From NCBI GenBank assembly GCA_025127975.1, contig JAHLYQ010000044.1:62001-126000 (forward strand): a stretch of DNA of 64,000 nucleotides, written 5' to 3'. Origin of the DNA: Synechococcus sp. CS-1331 (GTDB lineage Bacteria; Cyanobacteriota; Cyanobacteriia; PCC-6307; Cyanobiaceae). Positions 28,856 to 37,908 of this stretch are shown here, piece after piece (the stretch's first letter is position 1; each line of letters starts with the position of its first letter). The notes beneath the pieces are model-generated. The model was not told the origin of the DNA and did not search any database. It saw nothing but the letters and a program-made list of their open reading frames with translations. The position numbers and the translations under genes are program-made.

Positions 28856-29815
28856 CTAGGCCGTTGCCGGTTCGGCGGGGGTGATGTCCAGACTGAGAAA
28901 ATCCTTGGCCACCAAGGTGTTGGCAAAGATGGCGCGGGCCTCCGCCAGCAGGTCGTCCGGGGTCATGGCGTTGCCTGGCATGTAGCGGGGGCTCAGGTGA
29001 GTCAGCACCAGTTGCTTGACGCCGGCCTCCAGGGCGGTCTGGGCCGCCATGGTGCTGGTGGAGTGCTGGCGCTGGTAGGCCAGTGCCGCCTCGGCGTGGG
29101 AGAAGGTGGCTTCATGGATCAGCAGGTCGGCGCCGGCGGCCAGCTCCACCGCCGCCTCGCAGAACACGGTGTCGGTGCAGTACACCACGCTGGCGCCGGG
29201 GCGATCGGGGCCGCAAAGGCTGGCTCCGTTGATGATCCGGCCGTCATCGAGCGTGACGCTGTGGCCGGCCTTGAGCTCGGCGTAGATCGGCCCGGGCGCA
29301 ATGCCCAGGGCCCTGGCTCGCTCCACATCGAAGTGACCGGTCCGCGGTTTCTGGTCAACCCGATAGGCAAAGGCCGGCACCCGGTGGTTGAGCGGGGTAC
29401 AGCGCACGGTGAGGTCGTCGTCTTCGAGCAGCAGGGCGCCGCTGCTGGCGGCGGCCTGCACCCTGTGGGTGCGCAGGGGGTAGCCGATCCGGGTGGAGGA
29501 GGTGCGAAGCACCCCTTCGAGGTAGTCGCGCAGGGGATCGGGGCCATAGAGATCGATGCCCGTGCAGCTGCCCGCCAGCCCGAGGCTGGCCAGCAGGCCG
29601 GGCAGGCCGAACACATGGTCGCCGTGCATGTGGGTGATAAAGATCCGCCGCAGCTGGCTGACCCGCAGCTCGCTGCGCAGGAACTGGTGCTGGGTGGCCT
29701 CGCCGCAGTCGAATAGCCACAGTTCACTGCGCTGGGGCAGGCGCAGTGCCACCGCTGACACATTGCGGCCTCGGGTGGGCACTCCCGAACTGGTGCCTAG
29801 AAAGGTGACCTGCAC
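28856..29815 (-). CDS. rnz: Ribonuclease Z
   Basis: 319 residues. Zn-dependent endonuclease that trims tRNA 3' ends, fitting a genome whose tRNA-Val lacks an encoded CCA. Starts with GTG at 29815 ([20 protein letters not shown]), exactly where the family begins; the upstream frame is not conserved. Metallo-beta-lactamase motif HMHGDH at 62-67, then [10 protein letters not shown] (exosite-proximal region), YCTDT, HEATF and LTHLSPRY with the remaining metal ligands. Confidence 0.95.
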   Translation of the reverse strand: MQVTFLGTSSGVPTRGRNVSAVALRLPQRSELWLFDCGEATQHQFLRSELRVSQLRRIFITHMHGDHVFGLPGLLASLGLAGSCTGIDLYGPDPLRDYLEGVLRTSSTRIGYPLRTHRVQAAASSGALLLEDDDLTVRCTPLNHRVPAFAYRVDQKPRTGHFDVERARALGIAPGPIYAELKAGHSVTLDDGRIINGASLCGPDRPGASVVYCTDTVFCEAAVELAAGADLLIHEATFSHAEAALAYQRQHSTSTMAAQTALEAGVKQLVLTHLSPRYMPGNAMTPDDLLAEARAIFANTLVAKDFLSLDITPAEPATA

Positions 29816-29887
29816 GGTCCTGCCGCCTCTGGCGCATGCTGCCACGCCGGGCAAAATGGAGCCCCTTGCCTACAGCTGGTGTACCGG

Positions 29888-31111
29888 ATGGCGTCCTGGT
29901 TGTTCCCCTGGCCCATGGCGACGCTCATGCTGGCCGCGGCTGTGCCTGGGGCCCTGGGAGTGCAGTCTATGGAGCCCCAGGTGAGGGTGCTGATCCTGGA
30001 AGCGGAAAGCCTGCCGCTGGCCGCCCAGCAGCAGCCCCTGGTGCTGCGCATAGGCGACCAGCGATTGGCGCTAGCCGCCGGTGAGGAGGTCGTGCTGCGC
30101 CTGGCCGAAGGTGAGCTGGTGCTGGAGCGCGGCGGTGGAGTTGAGCGGCTGCAAGCGGCGAGGGAAATCTGGCTCGAGCCGGCCTCGCGGCCTGCCGAGG
30201 GGGGCGATTTCCAGCTGAAGCAGCGCGGCTACCGGGGCCGGCTGCAGGTGCTGGTGGGAGGCTCTGGCCTGCGGGCCATCAACCACGTCGGCCTCGAGTC
30301 CTACCTGCCCAGCGTGGTGGGCAGCGAGATGCCGGCCAGCTGGCCCCAGGCGGCCCTGCGGGCCCAGGCCGTGGCCGCCCGCACCTACGCCCTGCGGCAG
30401 CGCAAGCCCGCCGATCCATTTGACCTCAGCGCCACCGTGTCGAGCCAGGTATACAAAGGGGTGGACGCGGAAACCCCCTCCACCCGAGAGGCGGTGCTCA
30501 GCACCCGCGGCCAGGTGCTGATGTACGGCTCCAGTCTGGCCAACGCGGTTTTCCACAGCAGCAGTGGCGGCGCGACCGAAAACAGCGGTGACCTCTGGAG
30601 CCAGCAGCTGCCCTACTTGGTCAGCGTGCCCGATTTTGACCAGGCAAGCCCGGTGCAGGCCTGGCAGCAGCGTCTTGAGCCCGAGCAGCTCCAGCAGGCT
30701 TTTGCCGAGATCGGCGGAGCCCAACGCATCGACGTGCTCTCGACCACGAGCACCGGCAGGGTGCGTCAGGCCCGGGTGAGTGGCCCCTCCGGCACCCTGG
30801 TGGTCAGTGGAGCCCAGCTCCGCAGCCGCCTCGGCCTCAGGAGCACCATGGTGCGCTTTGAGCTGGTTCCCTCAGAGCTGGCCGCCTTGCCACCCCTACC
30901 CTTGCTGCCGGAGCAGTTTGAAGTTGGGGGTTTCCAGCCCCAGGTTCAACTGCCGCTCCCATCGCTGCTGGCGGTTGGCCGGGGCTACGGCCACGGGGTG
31001 GGCATGAGCCAGTGGGGTGCCCTGGGCCTGGCCCAACGGGGCCAGAGCTATGACCAAATCCTGCGCCATTACTACCGCGGCACGGAGCTGCGCCCTTACG
31101 CCAGCCCCTGA
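29888..31111 (+). CDS. SpoIID/LytB-domain exported protein
   Basis: 407 residues from the ATG at 29888 (GTG at 29879 possible). Signal peptide about 1-24. The SpoIID domain occupies about 130-400: NHVGLESYLPSVVGSEMPASWPQAALRAQAVAARTYAL, VFHSSSGGATENSGDLW, GRGYGHGVGMSQWGALGLAQ. In Bacillus SpoIID is a lytic transglycosylase acting on denuded glycan; in cyanobacteria the family is exported and presumably remodels peptidoglycan. Two bases separate it from nagB. Confidence 0.88.
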   Translation: MASWLFPWPMATLMLAAAVPGALGVQSMEPQVRVLILEAESLPLAAQQQPLVLRIGDQRLALAAGEEVVLRLAEGELVLERGGGVERLQAAREIWLEPASRPAEGGDFQLKQRGYRGRLQVLVGGSGLRAINHVGLESYLPSVVGSEMPASWPQAALRAQAVAARTYALRQRKPADPFDLSATVSSQVYKGVDAETPSTREAVLSTRGQVLMYGSSLANAVFHSSSGGATENSGDLWSQQLPYLVSVPDFDQASPVQAWQQRLEPEQLQQAFAEIGGAQRIDVLSTTSTGRVRQARVSGPSGTLVVSGAQLRSRLGLRSTMVRFELVPSELAALPPLPLLPEQFEVGGFQPQVQLPLPSLLAVGRGYGHGVGMSQWGALGLAQRGQSYDQILRHYYRGTELRPYASP

Positions 31112-31113
31112 GC

Positions 31114-31869
31114 GTGCAATTGCTTGCATTGGCCGACGCCCAGGCCGTGGCGGCAGCTGCGGCCGAGCGGTTGCTGCATGCCCGCCAGGCCCAGCCGCAG
31201 CGGCCCCTGGGCCTGGCCACCGGGCGCACCATGGTGCCGGTTTATGCGGCGCTGCGGCAGCAGTTGGGCCGGCTTGGCAGCCAGCAGCAGCGGCAGATTC
31301 GTGCCGACTGGCTGAGCTTCAATCTCGATGAATATGTGGGCCTGGCGCCCCACGATCCGCGCTCCTTCAAGGCTTTCATGGCCGGCCAGCTGCAGGCCCC
31401 CCTGGGGTTGGGGCCTGAGCAGGTGCTGCTGCCCGATGGCCTGGCGGCCGATCCCCAGGCTGAAGCCCGGCGCTATGGGGCAGCCCTCGCGGTTGCCGGT
31501 GGCGTGGGGCTACAGCTGCTCGGCCTGGGCTTAAACGGCCATGTGGGCTTCAACGAGCCCCCCTGCAGCGCTGAGGCCCCCTGCCGCTGCCTGACCCTCA
31601 GCGCCGCCACCCGGACCCAGAACGCTGGCGCCTTTGGCGGCGATCCCGAGGCGGTGCCGGCCCAGGCGATCACGCTTGGATTGGCGGAGATCCTTGCTGC
31701 AGGGCAAATCCTGCTGGTGGTCACCGGCGCCAGTAAGGCCGCCATCTTGAAACGGGCCTTGCAGGAGTCCCCCTGCCCCGAGGTACCCGCCAGCTGGCTG
31801 CAGCACCACCCCCGGCTGGAGGTGGTGGCGGATCAAGCTGCCCTGGGGGCGTTCCTGGAGGAGCCATGA
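31114..31869 (+). CDS. nagB: Glucosamine-6-phosphate deaminase
   Basis: 251 residues, GTG start. Converts glucosamine-6-phosphate to fructose-6-phosphate and ammonia. LGLATGRTMVPVYAAL, SFNLDEYVGLAPHDPRSF and LLGLGLNGHVGFNEP carry the family catalytic Asp/His/Glu set; the related 6-phosphogluconolactonases lack DEYVGL and GHVGFNEP. Overlaps nothing but follows the SpoIID gene by two bases, suggesting a role in recycling cell-wall amino sugars. Confidence 0.88.
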   Translation: MQLLALADAQAVAAAAAERLLHARQAQPQRPLGLATGRTMVPVYAALRQQLGRLGSQQQRQIRADWLSFNLDEYVGLAPHDPRSFKAFMAGQLQAPLGLGPEQVLLPDGLAADPQAEARRYGAALAVAGGVGLQLLGLGLNGHVGFNEPPCSAEAPCRCLTLSAATRTQNAGAFGGDPEAVPAQAITLGLAEILAAGQILLVVTGASKAAILKRALQESPCPEVPASWLQHHPRLEVVADQAALGAFLEEP

Positions 31870-31898
31870 TGATTTAGGGCTTTTTGTCGACCTTGCCC

Positions 31899-32846
31899 AT
31901 GCCGCCTTCTCCAGCTCCGCCCGCTTCCGGTGTTCGCAAGATTTCGGTTCGGACTGCTCATGGCACGTTTGAGGTTTGGACTCGTCGCAGCGGTGCGAGT
32001 CCGAGCATCAAGCTGTTGCTGCTCCATGGCGGACCGGGCTGCACCCACGAGTATTTCGAGGTGTTTGACTGTTTTCTGCCCCAGGCGGGAATCGAGCTCT
32101 ATTATTACGACCAGCTCGGTTCGCATCACAGCAGCCAGCCCGATCACGCTGATCTCTGGGAGATCGGGCGTTTTGTAGATGAGGTGGAGCAGGTGCGTCA
32201 AGCCCTGGCTCTCGATGGCAGCAATTTTTTCTTGCTCGGTCACTCCTGGGGCGGAATTCTGGCGATTGAGTATGCGCTGCGCTACCAGCAATATCTGAAG
32301 GGATTGATAATCTCCAACATGGTCTGGAGTGTGCCGGAGTACAATCGCTACGCTGAAGAGCGTTTTCTCCGCCAACTGCCAGCGGGTGTTCTGGCAGAGC
32401 TCCAGGCCATCGAAGCTGCAGAGGATTACGACAACCCGCGCTACATGGAGTTGTTGATCCCGCACCACTACGAGCACCACGTGTTGCGCCGGCCCTATGC
32501 CCAATGGCCCGATTCGGTTCTGCGCACATTTGAGCACCTCAATCCGAAGGTATACATCCCCATGCAGGGCCCCAGTGAGCTGGGTGCCCGTGGCAAGTTG
32601 GCCCAGTGGGATCGCAGGGCTGATCTATCCCGGATTCAGGTTCCCACTCTCACCATTGGTGCCGCCCACGACACCATGGATCCCCAGCAGATGGCTGCCA
32701 TGGCCAAGGCTCTGCCGCGGGGTTCCCATCTCCACTGCCCGAATGGAAGCCATATGGCGATGGTTGATGACCAGGTGGTTTACATCCAGGGTCTGATCGA
32801 TTTTCTGCGGCGGGTTGATGCGGAGTCGATCCGAGAGGATCCTTAA
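31899..32846 (+). CDS. Proline iminopeptidase-like alpha/beta hydrolase
   Basis: 315 residues from the ATG at 31899 (TTG at 31884 possible). HGGPG oxyanion motif, nucleophile Ser116 in LLGHSWGGILA, acid Asp in AAHDTMDPQQ and His in NGSHMAMV complete the triad. The pattern matches proline-specific peptidases that release N-terminal proline from small peptides. Codon use is visibly more A/T-rich than its neighbours (e.g. around 32100-32320), which may indicate acquisition by transfer. Followed by convergent yebC. Confidence 0.85.
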   Translation: MPPSPAPPASGVRKISVRTAHGTFEVWTRRSGASPSIKLLLLHGGPGCTHEYFEVFDCFLPQAGIELYYYDQLGSHHSSQPDHADLWEIGRFVDEVEQVRQALALDGSNFFLLGHSWGGILAIEYALRYQQYLKGLIISNMVWSVPEYNRYAEERFLRQLPAGVLAELQAIEAAEDYDNPRYMELLIPHHYEHHVLRRPYAQWPDSVLRTFEHLNPKVYIPMQGPSELGARGKLAQWDRRADLSRIQVPTLTIGAAHDTMDPQQMAAMAKALPRGSHLHCPNGSHMAMVDDQVVYIQGLIDFLRRVDAESIREDP

Positions 32847-32877
32847 GTGGGTTGGCAGGTGCTTGGCGCCGCTGCTT

Positions 32878-33663
32878 TCAGCCCATCACCTCCGCCAGCA
32901 GCACCTCGTCGGCCTCCAGGTTGCTGGTGACGCTGCGTCCATCCTCGAGGTCCTCAAGGGCATCGAGCAGGCGCAGGCAGGCGCGCAGGCTGTCGGCATC
33001 GCTGAGGGGGCAGGTGGTCTGGGGAATCCAGCGGTGTTCCCAGCCCACCACTGCCCAGCCCTGGCGGCGCAGGCCGTCCTGCAGGGCCTCCAGGTCGGCG
33101 AAGCCGCCGTACACCTCCAGGGCCCCTAGTTCGAGCGGGCCGTAGCCGAGGGCGGCGGGGCCGCCCTGCTCCTCCAGGGCCAGCAACCCCTCCAGCAGGG
33201 CCTCCTCATCGATGGCTTGGCCATCCCCAGCGGCCAGTTGCACCACCGAGCGCTGCTCAAACAGGTAGCCGACGCAGCCCGTCTCGCCCAGACTGCCGCC
33301 CTGTTTGCCGAACGCCAGGCGCACCTCGGCGGCAGTGCGGTTGCGGTTGTCGGTCAAGGCCTCCACCAGCACCGCCACGCCGCCGGGGCCGTAGCCCTCG
33401 TAACGCACGGCTTCAAAGGCTTCGCCGGAGCCGCTGCCCTGGCCCGAACCCTTGGCGATCGCCCGCTCGATGTTGGCGTTGGGCATCCCGGCGGCCTTGG
33501 CCTTCTCGATGGCTGTGCGCAGCTGGAAGTTGCCGGCCGGGTCGGCACCGCTGCGGGCTGCCACCGTGATTTCCCGCCCCAGCCGGGTAAATACGGCCCC
33601 CCGCTTGGCATCGACCACGGCCTTGGTGCGCTTGATCTGGGCCCACTTGCTGTGGCCGGCCAT
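32878..33663 (-). CDS. yebC: YebC/PmpR family protein
   Basis: 261 residues. Begins [25 protein letters not shown], the family hallmark, with [18 protein letters not shown] and [19 protein letters not shown]. Family members act as DNA-binding regulators or, for some, relieve ribosome stalling at proline stretches. The C-terminal domain is diverged ([14 protein letters not shown]). Thirty-nine bases upstream of truB on the same strand. Confidence 0.94.
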   Translation of the reverse strand: MAGHSKWAQIKRTKAVVDAKRGAVFTRLGREITVAARSGADPAGNFQLRTAIEKAKAAGMPNANIERAIAKGSGQGSGSGEAFEAVRYEGYGPGGVAVLVEALTDNRNRTAAEVRLAFGKQGGSLGETGCVGYLFEQRSVVQLAAGDGQAIDEEALLEGLLALEEQGGPAALGYGPLELGALEVYGGFADLEALQDGLRRQGWAVVGWEHRWIPQTTCPLSDADSLRACLRLLDALEDLEDGRSVTSNLEADEVLLAEVMG

Positions 33664-33702
33664 CGGAGTGGGGGGAGAATTGAGCGAGGGGGCTGGGCTG
33701 GT

Positions 33703-34590
33703 TCAGCCGGCTGCGTTGAACACCAGCTTGGGTTGCAGCAGGCCTTCGCCCCTGGCGCGGGCCATGCCGGCCAGGTTGCCATCTTGGCTAAGCACCACCA
33801 CCGCTTGTCCGGCCTCCAGGGGCAGGGTCTGGCCGATGGCCCGCCCGCAGCGCCAGTCCGCCTGCTCCGCCTCGTCCAGCTGCCGCTGGGGTAGATGGGC
33901 CAGGGCCGCCAAGGGATCCAGCAGGGGCGGCAGGGGGCGCTGATCGAGGCATGCCAGGGGCACGGCCTGCTCCAGGTCAAAGCCCAGGGCCCCGGTGCGG
34001 CGCAGCCTGGCCAGGGCACCACCGCAGCCCAGGGCCTCCCCCAGGTCCCTGGCCAGGGCGCGGATGTAGGTGCCGGCCGAGCAGGCCACCTCCACCTCCA
34101 GGGCCCCGCTGGCGGGATCCCAGCCCAGCAGTTCCAGGCGATGCACCGTCACCGGCCGGGCTGCCAGTTCCAGTTGTTCCCCCTGGCGCACCCGCTTGTA
34201 GGCCCGTTGGCCGTCTACATGCACGGCCGACACCTGGGGAGGCACCTGCTGGATCTTGCCCCGGAAAGCCGCCAGGGCCGCAGCGAGATCCCCTGCCTCG
34301 AGGGCAGGTACGGCGGCTCGGGCCAGCACCTCCCCCTCGAGGTCGTCGCTGACGGTGCGCACCCCCAGTTGCACCACGCCCCGGTAGGTCTTGTCCCCCT
34401 CCAGGTAGGGCAGCAGCCGGGTGGCGGGCCCCAGGGCGAGCGGCAGCACCCCGGTCACGGCTGGATCCAGGGTGCCGCCGTGGCCCACGCGCTTGAGCTT
34501 GTAGGCGCGCCGCACCCTGGCGACACAGGCGTGGGAAGTGAGGCCCGCGGGCTTATCGAGCACCAGAAAGCCGCAGGGCTGGTCAGGCAT
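33703..34590 (-). CDS. truB: tRNA pseudouridine-55 synthase
   Basis: 295 residues. Isomerises U55 in the tRNA T loop. GFLVLDKPAGLTSHACVARVRR, the catalytic Asp in HGGTLDPAVTGVLPLALG, and the KTYRGVVQLG and QVPPQVSAVHVDGQRAYKRVRQG motifs are all present. The ATG at 34590 is chosen since it precedes the conserved core by five residues; the longer open frame is antisense to the transporter gene. Downstream of yebC's start side: gene order on the minus strand is truB, then no further coupling is visible. Confidence 0.93.
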   Translation of the reverse strand: MPDQPCGFLVLDKPAGLTSHACVARVRRAYKLKRVGHGGTLDPAVTGVLPLALGPATRLLPYLEGDKTYRGVVQLGVRTVSDDLEGEVLARAAVPALEAGDLAAALAAFRGKIQQVPPQVSAVHVDGQRAYKRVRQGEQLELAARPVTVHRLELLGWDPASGALEVEVACSAGTYIRALARDLGEALGCGGALARLRRTGALGFDLEQAVPLACLDQRPLPPLLDPLAALAHLPQRQLDEAEQADWRCGRAIGQTLPLEAGQAVVVLSQDGNLAGMARARGEGLLQPKLVFNAAG

Positions 34591-34632
34591 GGATGGGAGC
34601 GTCAGCCTTGCAGGGTCCCATGATCCGCTTCG

Positions 34633-35337
34633 ATGACCCTGCAGCAGCGCCGGGACCTGACGTTTTTGGTGCTGGCCGGGATTTTCCTGGGCACCATGGG
34701 CATGCTCAATATTCTCGGCCTCACCCGCTTTCTCCAGCTGGGCACGATCGGCTCCTGGCCGATCGTGGTGGCGGTGGGTGCCCTGCCCTATCCGGTCACT
34801 TTCCTTTGCACAGACCTGATCAGTGAGCTGTGGGGTGAGCAGAAGGCGGGCCAGCTGGTGTGGGTCGGTCTGGCCCTCAATGGCTGGATCGTGCTGATCC
34901 TCTGGCTGGGCGGCATCCTGCCGGGGGTTGCCGGTGCGCCGGACGCCACCTTCTTCGAGGTCCGCCGTCTGGCATTCGGGGCTGTCGGGGCCTCGATGGT
35001 CGCCTACCTGGCAGCCCAGTTCACCGACGTGCGGCTGTTCCATTTCTGGAAGCGATTCAGTGGGGGCAAGGCCCTCTGGCTGCGCAACAACGGCTCCACC
35101 CTGGTGAGCCAACTGGTCGATACCAGTGCCGTGGTGCTTATTAGTCACTACGCCAGCGGTGTGTTGCCGGTGCGGCCCGGCGAGCCCGTCTGGCCCCAGC
35201 TGGTTTCTTTCATTGCCAGTGGCTACCTGTTCAAGGCCCTGGCCGCTTTGGTTGACACCCTGCCCTTCTACGGCCTGGTGGCCTGGTTGCGCCACTGGCT
35301 GGAGGTGCCCGAAGCGGGGGCTGAGCTGCCTGACTGA
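34633..35337 (+). CDS. Queuosine-precursor transporter (YhhQ / DUF165)
   Basis: 234 residues, about six membrane helices. VAVGALPYPVTFLCTDLISELWGEQKAGQLVW and WLRNNGSTLVSQLVDTSAVVLI are family signatures. Relatives import queuine or preQ bases for tRNA modification. The adjacent divergent truB is also a tRNA-modification gene. Substrate is inferred from family knowledge. Confidence 0.88.
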   Translation: MTLQQRRDLTFLVLAGIFLGTMGMLNILGLTRFLQLGTIGSWPIVVAVGALPYPVTFLCTDLISELWGEQKAGQLVWVGLALNGWIVLILWLGGILPGVAGAPDATFFEVRRLAFGAVGASMVAYLAAQFTDVRLFHFWKRFSGGKALWLRNNGSTLVSQLVDTSAVVLISHYASGVLPVRPGEPVWPQLVSFIASGYLFKALAALVDTLPFYGLVAWLRHWLEVPEAGAELPD

Positions 35338-35400
35338 GCGATGGGGCTTCCGCCCCCTGACCCTTAGCTTGGCCCTGAACTGCTAGGGGTGACTTTGGCC

Positions 35401-36144
35401 ATGGCGGAGACGGGGCTGGGGGTTGGGCGCTTTCTGGCCGATGGTTTTGGCCTGCGCGCCCAGCTGGCCGCCTTCCTGGCGATAGAGCCCGAAGAGCTGG
35501 AGCGCCGCCTGCCCAGCAGCACTGACGATCTGGCCGCCCTCCATCCAGGCTCCTTCGATCCGGAGCGGGTGGAGCAGTTTTATGAAGATGCTGTGGGCAC
35601 TGGCCACCTGCTGGAGCTGGCGGCCTGGCACCTGGGCAGTGCCGACTACATCGCCGACACCCTGCGCCTGCAGCAGCTCTTCGCCCAGGGGCAGCTGCTG
35701 GACTTCGGCGGCGGCATCGGCAGCCATGCCCTGGCGGCGGCGGCCCTTCCCCAGGTGGAGCGGGTGTGGTTCGTCGATCTCAACCCCCACAACCGCGCCT
35801 TTGTGGAGGCCCGGGCCACCGAGTTGGGCCTGGCGGCGAAACTGGGTTGCTACCGGGATCTGGCTGATCCGGCCCTACCGCTGTGCTTCGACACGATCGT
35901 GTGTCTGGATGTGCTCGAACATCTCGCCGATCCCTCAGCCCAGCTGGAGATCTTTGCCGACAGGTTGGGCCCGGCGGGGACCGCCCTGCTCAACTGGTAT
36001 TTCTTCAAGGGTTTTCAGGGTGAATACCCCTTCCATTTCGACGCTCCGGAGCTGGTGGAAAGCTTTTTCCGCACCCTCTCTGGCCGTTTCCTGGAGGTGT
36101 TTCACCCCTTCTTGATCACTACCCGGGCCTACCGGTTGGCCTGA
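35401..36144 (+). CDS. Class I SAM-dependent methyltransferase
   Basis: 247 residues from the ATG at 35401; GTG at 35389 possible. Rossmann motif I LLDFGGGIGSHALAAAAL, motif II acidic residue in VWFVDLNPHN, and FDTIVCLDVLEHLADPSAQLEIF (motif IV). The N-terminal about 85 residues (EELERRLPSSTDDLAALHPGSF) are helical and lineage-typical. Substrate unknown; no obvious pathway partner. Ends eight bases from convergent rpmA. Confidence 0.8.
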   Translation: MAETGLGVGRFLADGFGLRAQLAAFLAIEPEELERRLPSSTDDLAALHPGSFDPERVEQFYEDAVGTGHLLELAAWHLGSADYIADTLRLQQLFAQGQLLDFGGGIGSHALAAAALPQVERVWFVDLNPHNRAFVEARATELGLAAKLGCYRDLADPALPLCFDTIVCLDVLEHLADPSAQLEIFADRLGPAGTALLNWYFFKGFQGEYPFHFDAPELVESFFRTLSGRFLEVFHPFLITTRAYRLA

Positions 36145-36152
36145 GCCGACCG

Positions 36153-36416
36153 TTAGGCGACGGCGATGTTGATGCGTTTGCGGTTGCGCAGGCCGCGCTT
36201 GATGCTCTCGAATTTCACTACCCCAGCCACGAGGGCATAGAGGGTGTCGTCCGAACCCCGACCGACGTTGACGCCGGGCAGCACGGAGGTGCCCCGCTGG
36301 CGAATCAGGATCGAACCGGCGCTGACGGTTTCACCGCCATAGCGCTTGACGCCGAGGCGCTTGGAGTTTGAGTCACGACCGTTGCGAGTGGAGCCTGTGC
36401 CTTTCTTGTGGGCCAT
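36153..36416 (-). CDS. rpmA: 50S ribosomal protein L27
   Basis: 87 residues. [29 protein letters not shown].. is the L27 N-terminal hallmark, without the cleavable Firmicutes extension. Sits 40 bases downstream of rplU, the universal L21-L27 pair. Confidence 0.97.
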   Translation of the reverse strand: MAHKKGTGSTRNGRDSNSKRLGVKRYGGETVSAGSILIRQRGTSVLPGVNVGRGSDDTLYALVAGVVKFESIKRGLRNRKRINIAVA

Positions 36417-36456
36417 GGATCGGAGAAATCAGGGGGACTGGAAATGGAAACTTGCT

Positions 36457-36870
36457 TCAGGCGATCGGCTTGCCGCTGACGCTGATCGACTCGACCATCA
36501 CCCGGGTCAGTTCCTGGCGGTGGCCGTTTTTGCGCCTGGTTTTCTTTTTGGGGCGCATCTTGTAGACAATGATTTTGGTGCCGCGGCGATGGGCCATCAC
36601 CTTGAGCTCCACGGTGGCGCCTTTGACGTAGGGCTGGCCCAGGGTGGTCGTCTTGCCGTCGTTTACCAACAGCACGTTGTCGATGGTCAAGGTGCCGTCC
36701 ACCTCCAGGGCGATCCGGTCGAGGTCGTAGTAGCGGTTGGGTTGCAGCCAGAACTGCTGACCTGAGGTTTCAACAATGGCGTAGGGGCCGGTTGGGGCCC
36801 CAGCAGCTGCGGGGCTGGGCTGCTCGGCAGTGGGCGTGTTTTGGGAGGTGTTTTCGGGAGTTGGGCTCAT
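36457..36870 (-). CDS. rplU: 50S ribosomal protein L21
   Basis: 137 residues, longer than the usual about 103 because of a Pro/Ala/Thr-rich N-terminal tail of about 28 residues before [15 protein letters not shown]. The core has [24 protein letters not shown] and the basic [17 protein letters not shown] signature. Diverges from kaiA; this rpmA-rplU/kai adjacency is conserved in picocyanobacteria, including Prochlorococcus, where kaiA has been lost at this spot. Confidence 0.95.
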   Translation of the reverse strand: MSPTPENTSQNTPTAEQPSPAAAGAPTGPYAIVETSGQQFWLQPNRYYDLDRIALEVDGTLTIDNVLLVNDGKTTTLGQPYVKGATVELKVMAHRRGTKIIVYKMRPKKKTRRKNGHRQELTRVMVESISVSGKPIA

Positions 36871-36900
36871 GGCGGCAAGGGCGTGGCCAGGCTGACGGAG

Positions 36901-36922
36901 GCTCCTCGACTAGCTGAGGAGC
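36901..36922 (-). promoter_or_regulatory. Hairpin in the rplU leader
   Basis: GCTCCTC - eight-base loop - GAGGAGC, a perfect seven-base stem 30 bases upstream of the rplU ATG on its transcript strand. A second short stem (AGGCC/GGCCT) follows at 36923-36939. Together they could form an L21 autoregulatory leader, as described for ribosomal operons in other phyla; unproven here. Confidence 0.4.
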
Positions 36923-37043
36923 AGGCCGTCATTGGGCCTGGCGCACAAAATGGGAAAACAAACAACAATCCTCCCGTTTCGGCCTTCCTTTCGTCAACAT
37001 TTGGTGGCCTTTGCTGCGGGTTGTCCCGCCGTTGAAGCGGTCC

Positions 37044-37889
37044 ATGCCCGAACCGGCCCTCACCATTGCTTCGCTGATCCGCGATTCCTGTCTCCAGGAG
37101 GCTTGCGGCCGCTGGCGGATGGTGTGGCTGGATCCCGATGCCAATCCTGTGGCGCAGCTGGAGCTGCGCCGCGAGGAGTTTGATGCCCTGGTGTTGGAGG
37201 AGGGCGCCCTGGAGAGCCAGGCCTATCAGGCCCTTGCGGACCTCGGCCTGCAGCTGCCAGCAGTGGTGATCGGCGCGGTCAGCGGTCAGACCGAATTCCA
37301 TCAAGCGGAGGTGCACCTGCCCCCAGATCAGCTCGAGCAGCTCAGCTACAGCCTCGATGCCGCCATCTCTCGGGTCCTCCAGCGCGGCCAGGGGGCCGGG
37401 GCTATCCCGCCCCTCGGGCAGGCCAAGCCCGAGACGCTTGAGGGCTGGAAGCTGGCCAACCGGCTGAAGGGCCGCCTGGGCTTTGTGGGAGTTTTTTACA
37501 AGCGCGATCCCTCCCGCTTTTTGCGCAACCTGCCCGAGTTGGAACGGGAAGAGCTGTTCCATTCGCTCGAACGCACCTACCGAGACCTGCTGCTCAGTTA
37601 CTTCCGGGATCCGGCTGCTGCCAACCAGGCCCTGGAAAGCTTTGTGAATACTGCTTTTTTTAGCGATTTGCCAATTACAAAAACTGTTGAGATTCACGTG
37701 AATCTCATTGATGCTTTCTCGCAGCGCCTCAAACTGGAAGGACACAAGAACGATTTTCTTCAGGACTATCGATTAGCCCTCCTTGATGTGATGGCCCATC
37801 TCTGCGAGATGTATCGCCGCTCCATCCCCCCCGATGCTCCCTTGGCAGCCATCCCGCTCCAGGCAACGGGCCAGCCCACAATGGTTTGA
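37044..37889 (+). CDS. kaiA: Circadian clock protein KaiA
   Basis: 281 residues from the ATG at 37044. Binds the KaiC C-terminal tail and stimulates its autophosphorylation. N-terminal pseudo-receiver about 1-115 (no phosphorylatable Asp pocket), linker, then the conserved four-helix KaiC-binding/dimer domain: LKGRLGFVGVFYKRDPSRFLRNLP, SYREI-like TYRDLLLSYFRDP, FFSDLPITKTVEIHVNLIDAF, LLDVMAHLCEMYRRSIP. The pseudo-receiver is about 20 residues shorter than in S. elongatus, and about 20 extra residues follow RRSIP. GC is locally lower near the 3' end. Nineteen bases ahead of kaiB. Confidence 0.95.
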   Translation: MPEPALTIASLIRDSCLQEACGRWRMVWLDPDANPVAQLELRREEFDALVLEEGALESQAYQALADLGLQLPAVVIGAVSGQTEFHQAEVHLPPDQLEQLSYSLDAAISRVLQRGQGAGAIPPLGQAKPETLEGWKLANRLKGRLGFVGVFYKRDPSRFLRNLPELEREELFHSLERTYRDLLLSYFRDPAAANQALESFVNTAFFSDLPITKTVEIHVNLIDAFSQRLKLEGHKNDFLQDYRLALLDVMAHLCEMYRRSIPPDAPLAAIPLQATGQPTMV

Positions 37890-37908
37890 ACCAGGACGCT
37901 CCTGAAAC

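Noticed and set aside
33703..35295. 530-codon minus-strand frame containing truB
   Set aside because: The N-terminal part is Gln/His-rich shadow of the transporter on the other strand; TruB begins at 34590.
35343..35357. GGGGC-TTCC-GCCCC hairpin after the queuosine transporter gene
   Set aside because: Five-base stem with no T-run; too weak to call a terminator.
37650..37665. Run of seven T in kaiA
   Set aside because: It is inside the conserved coding sequence (AFFSDLP) and the frame is intact; not a terminator or frameshift.
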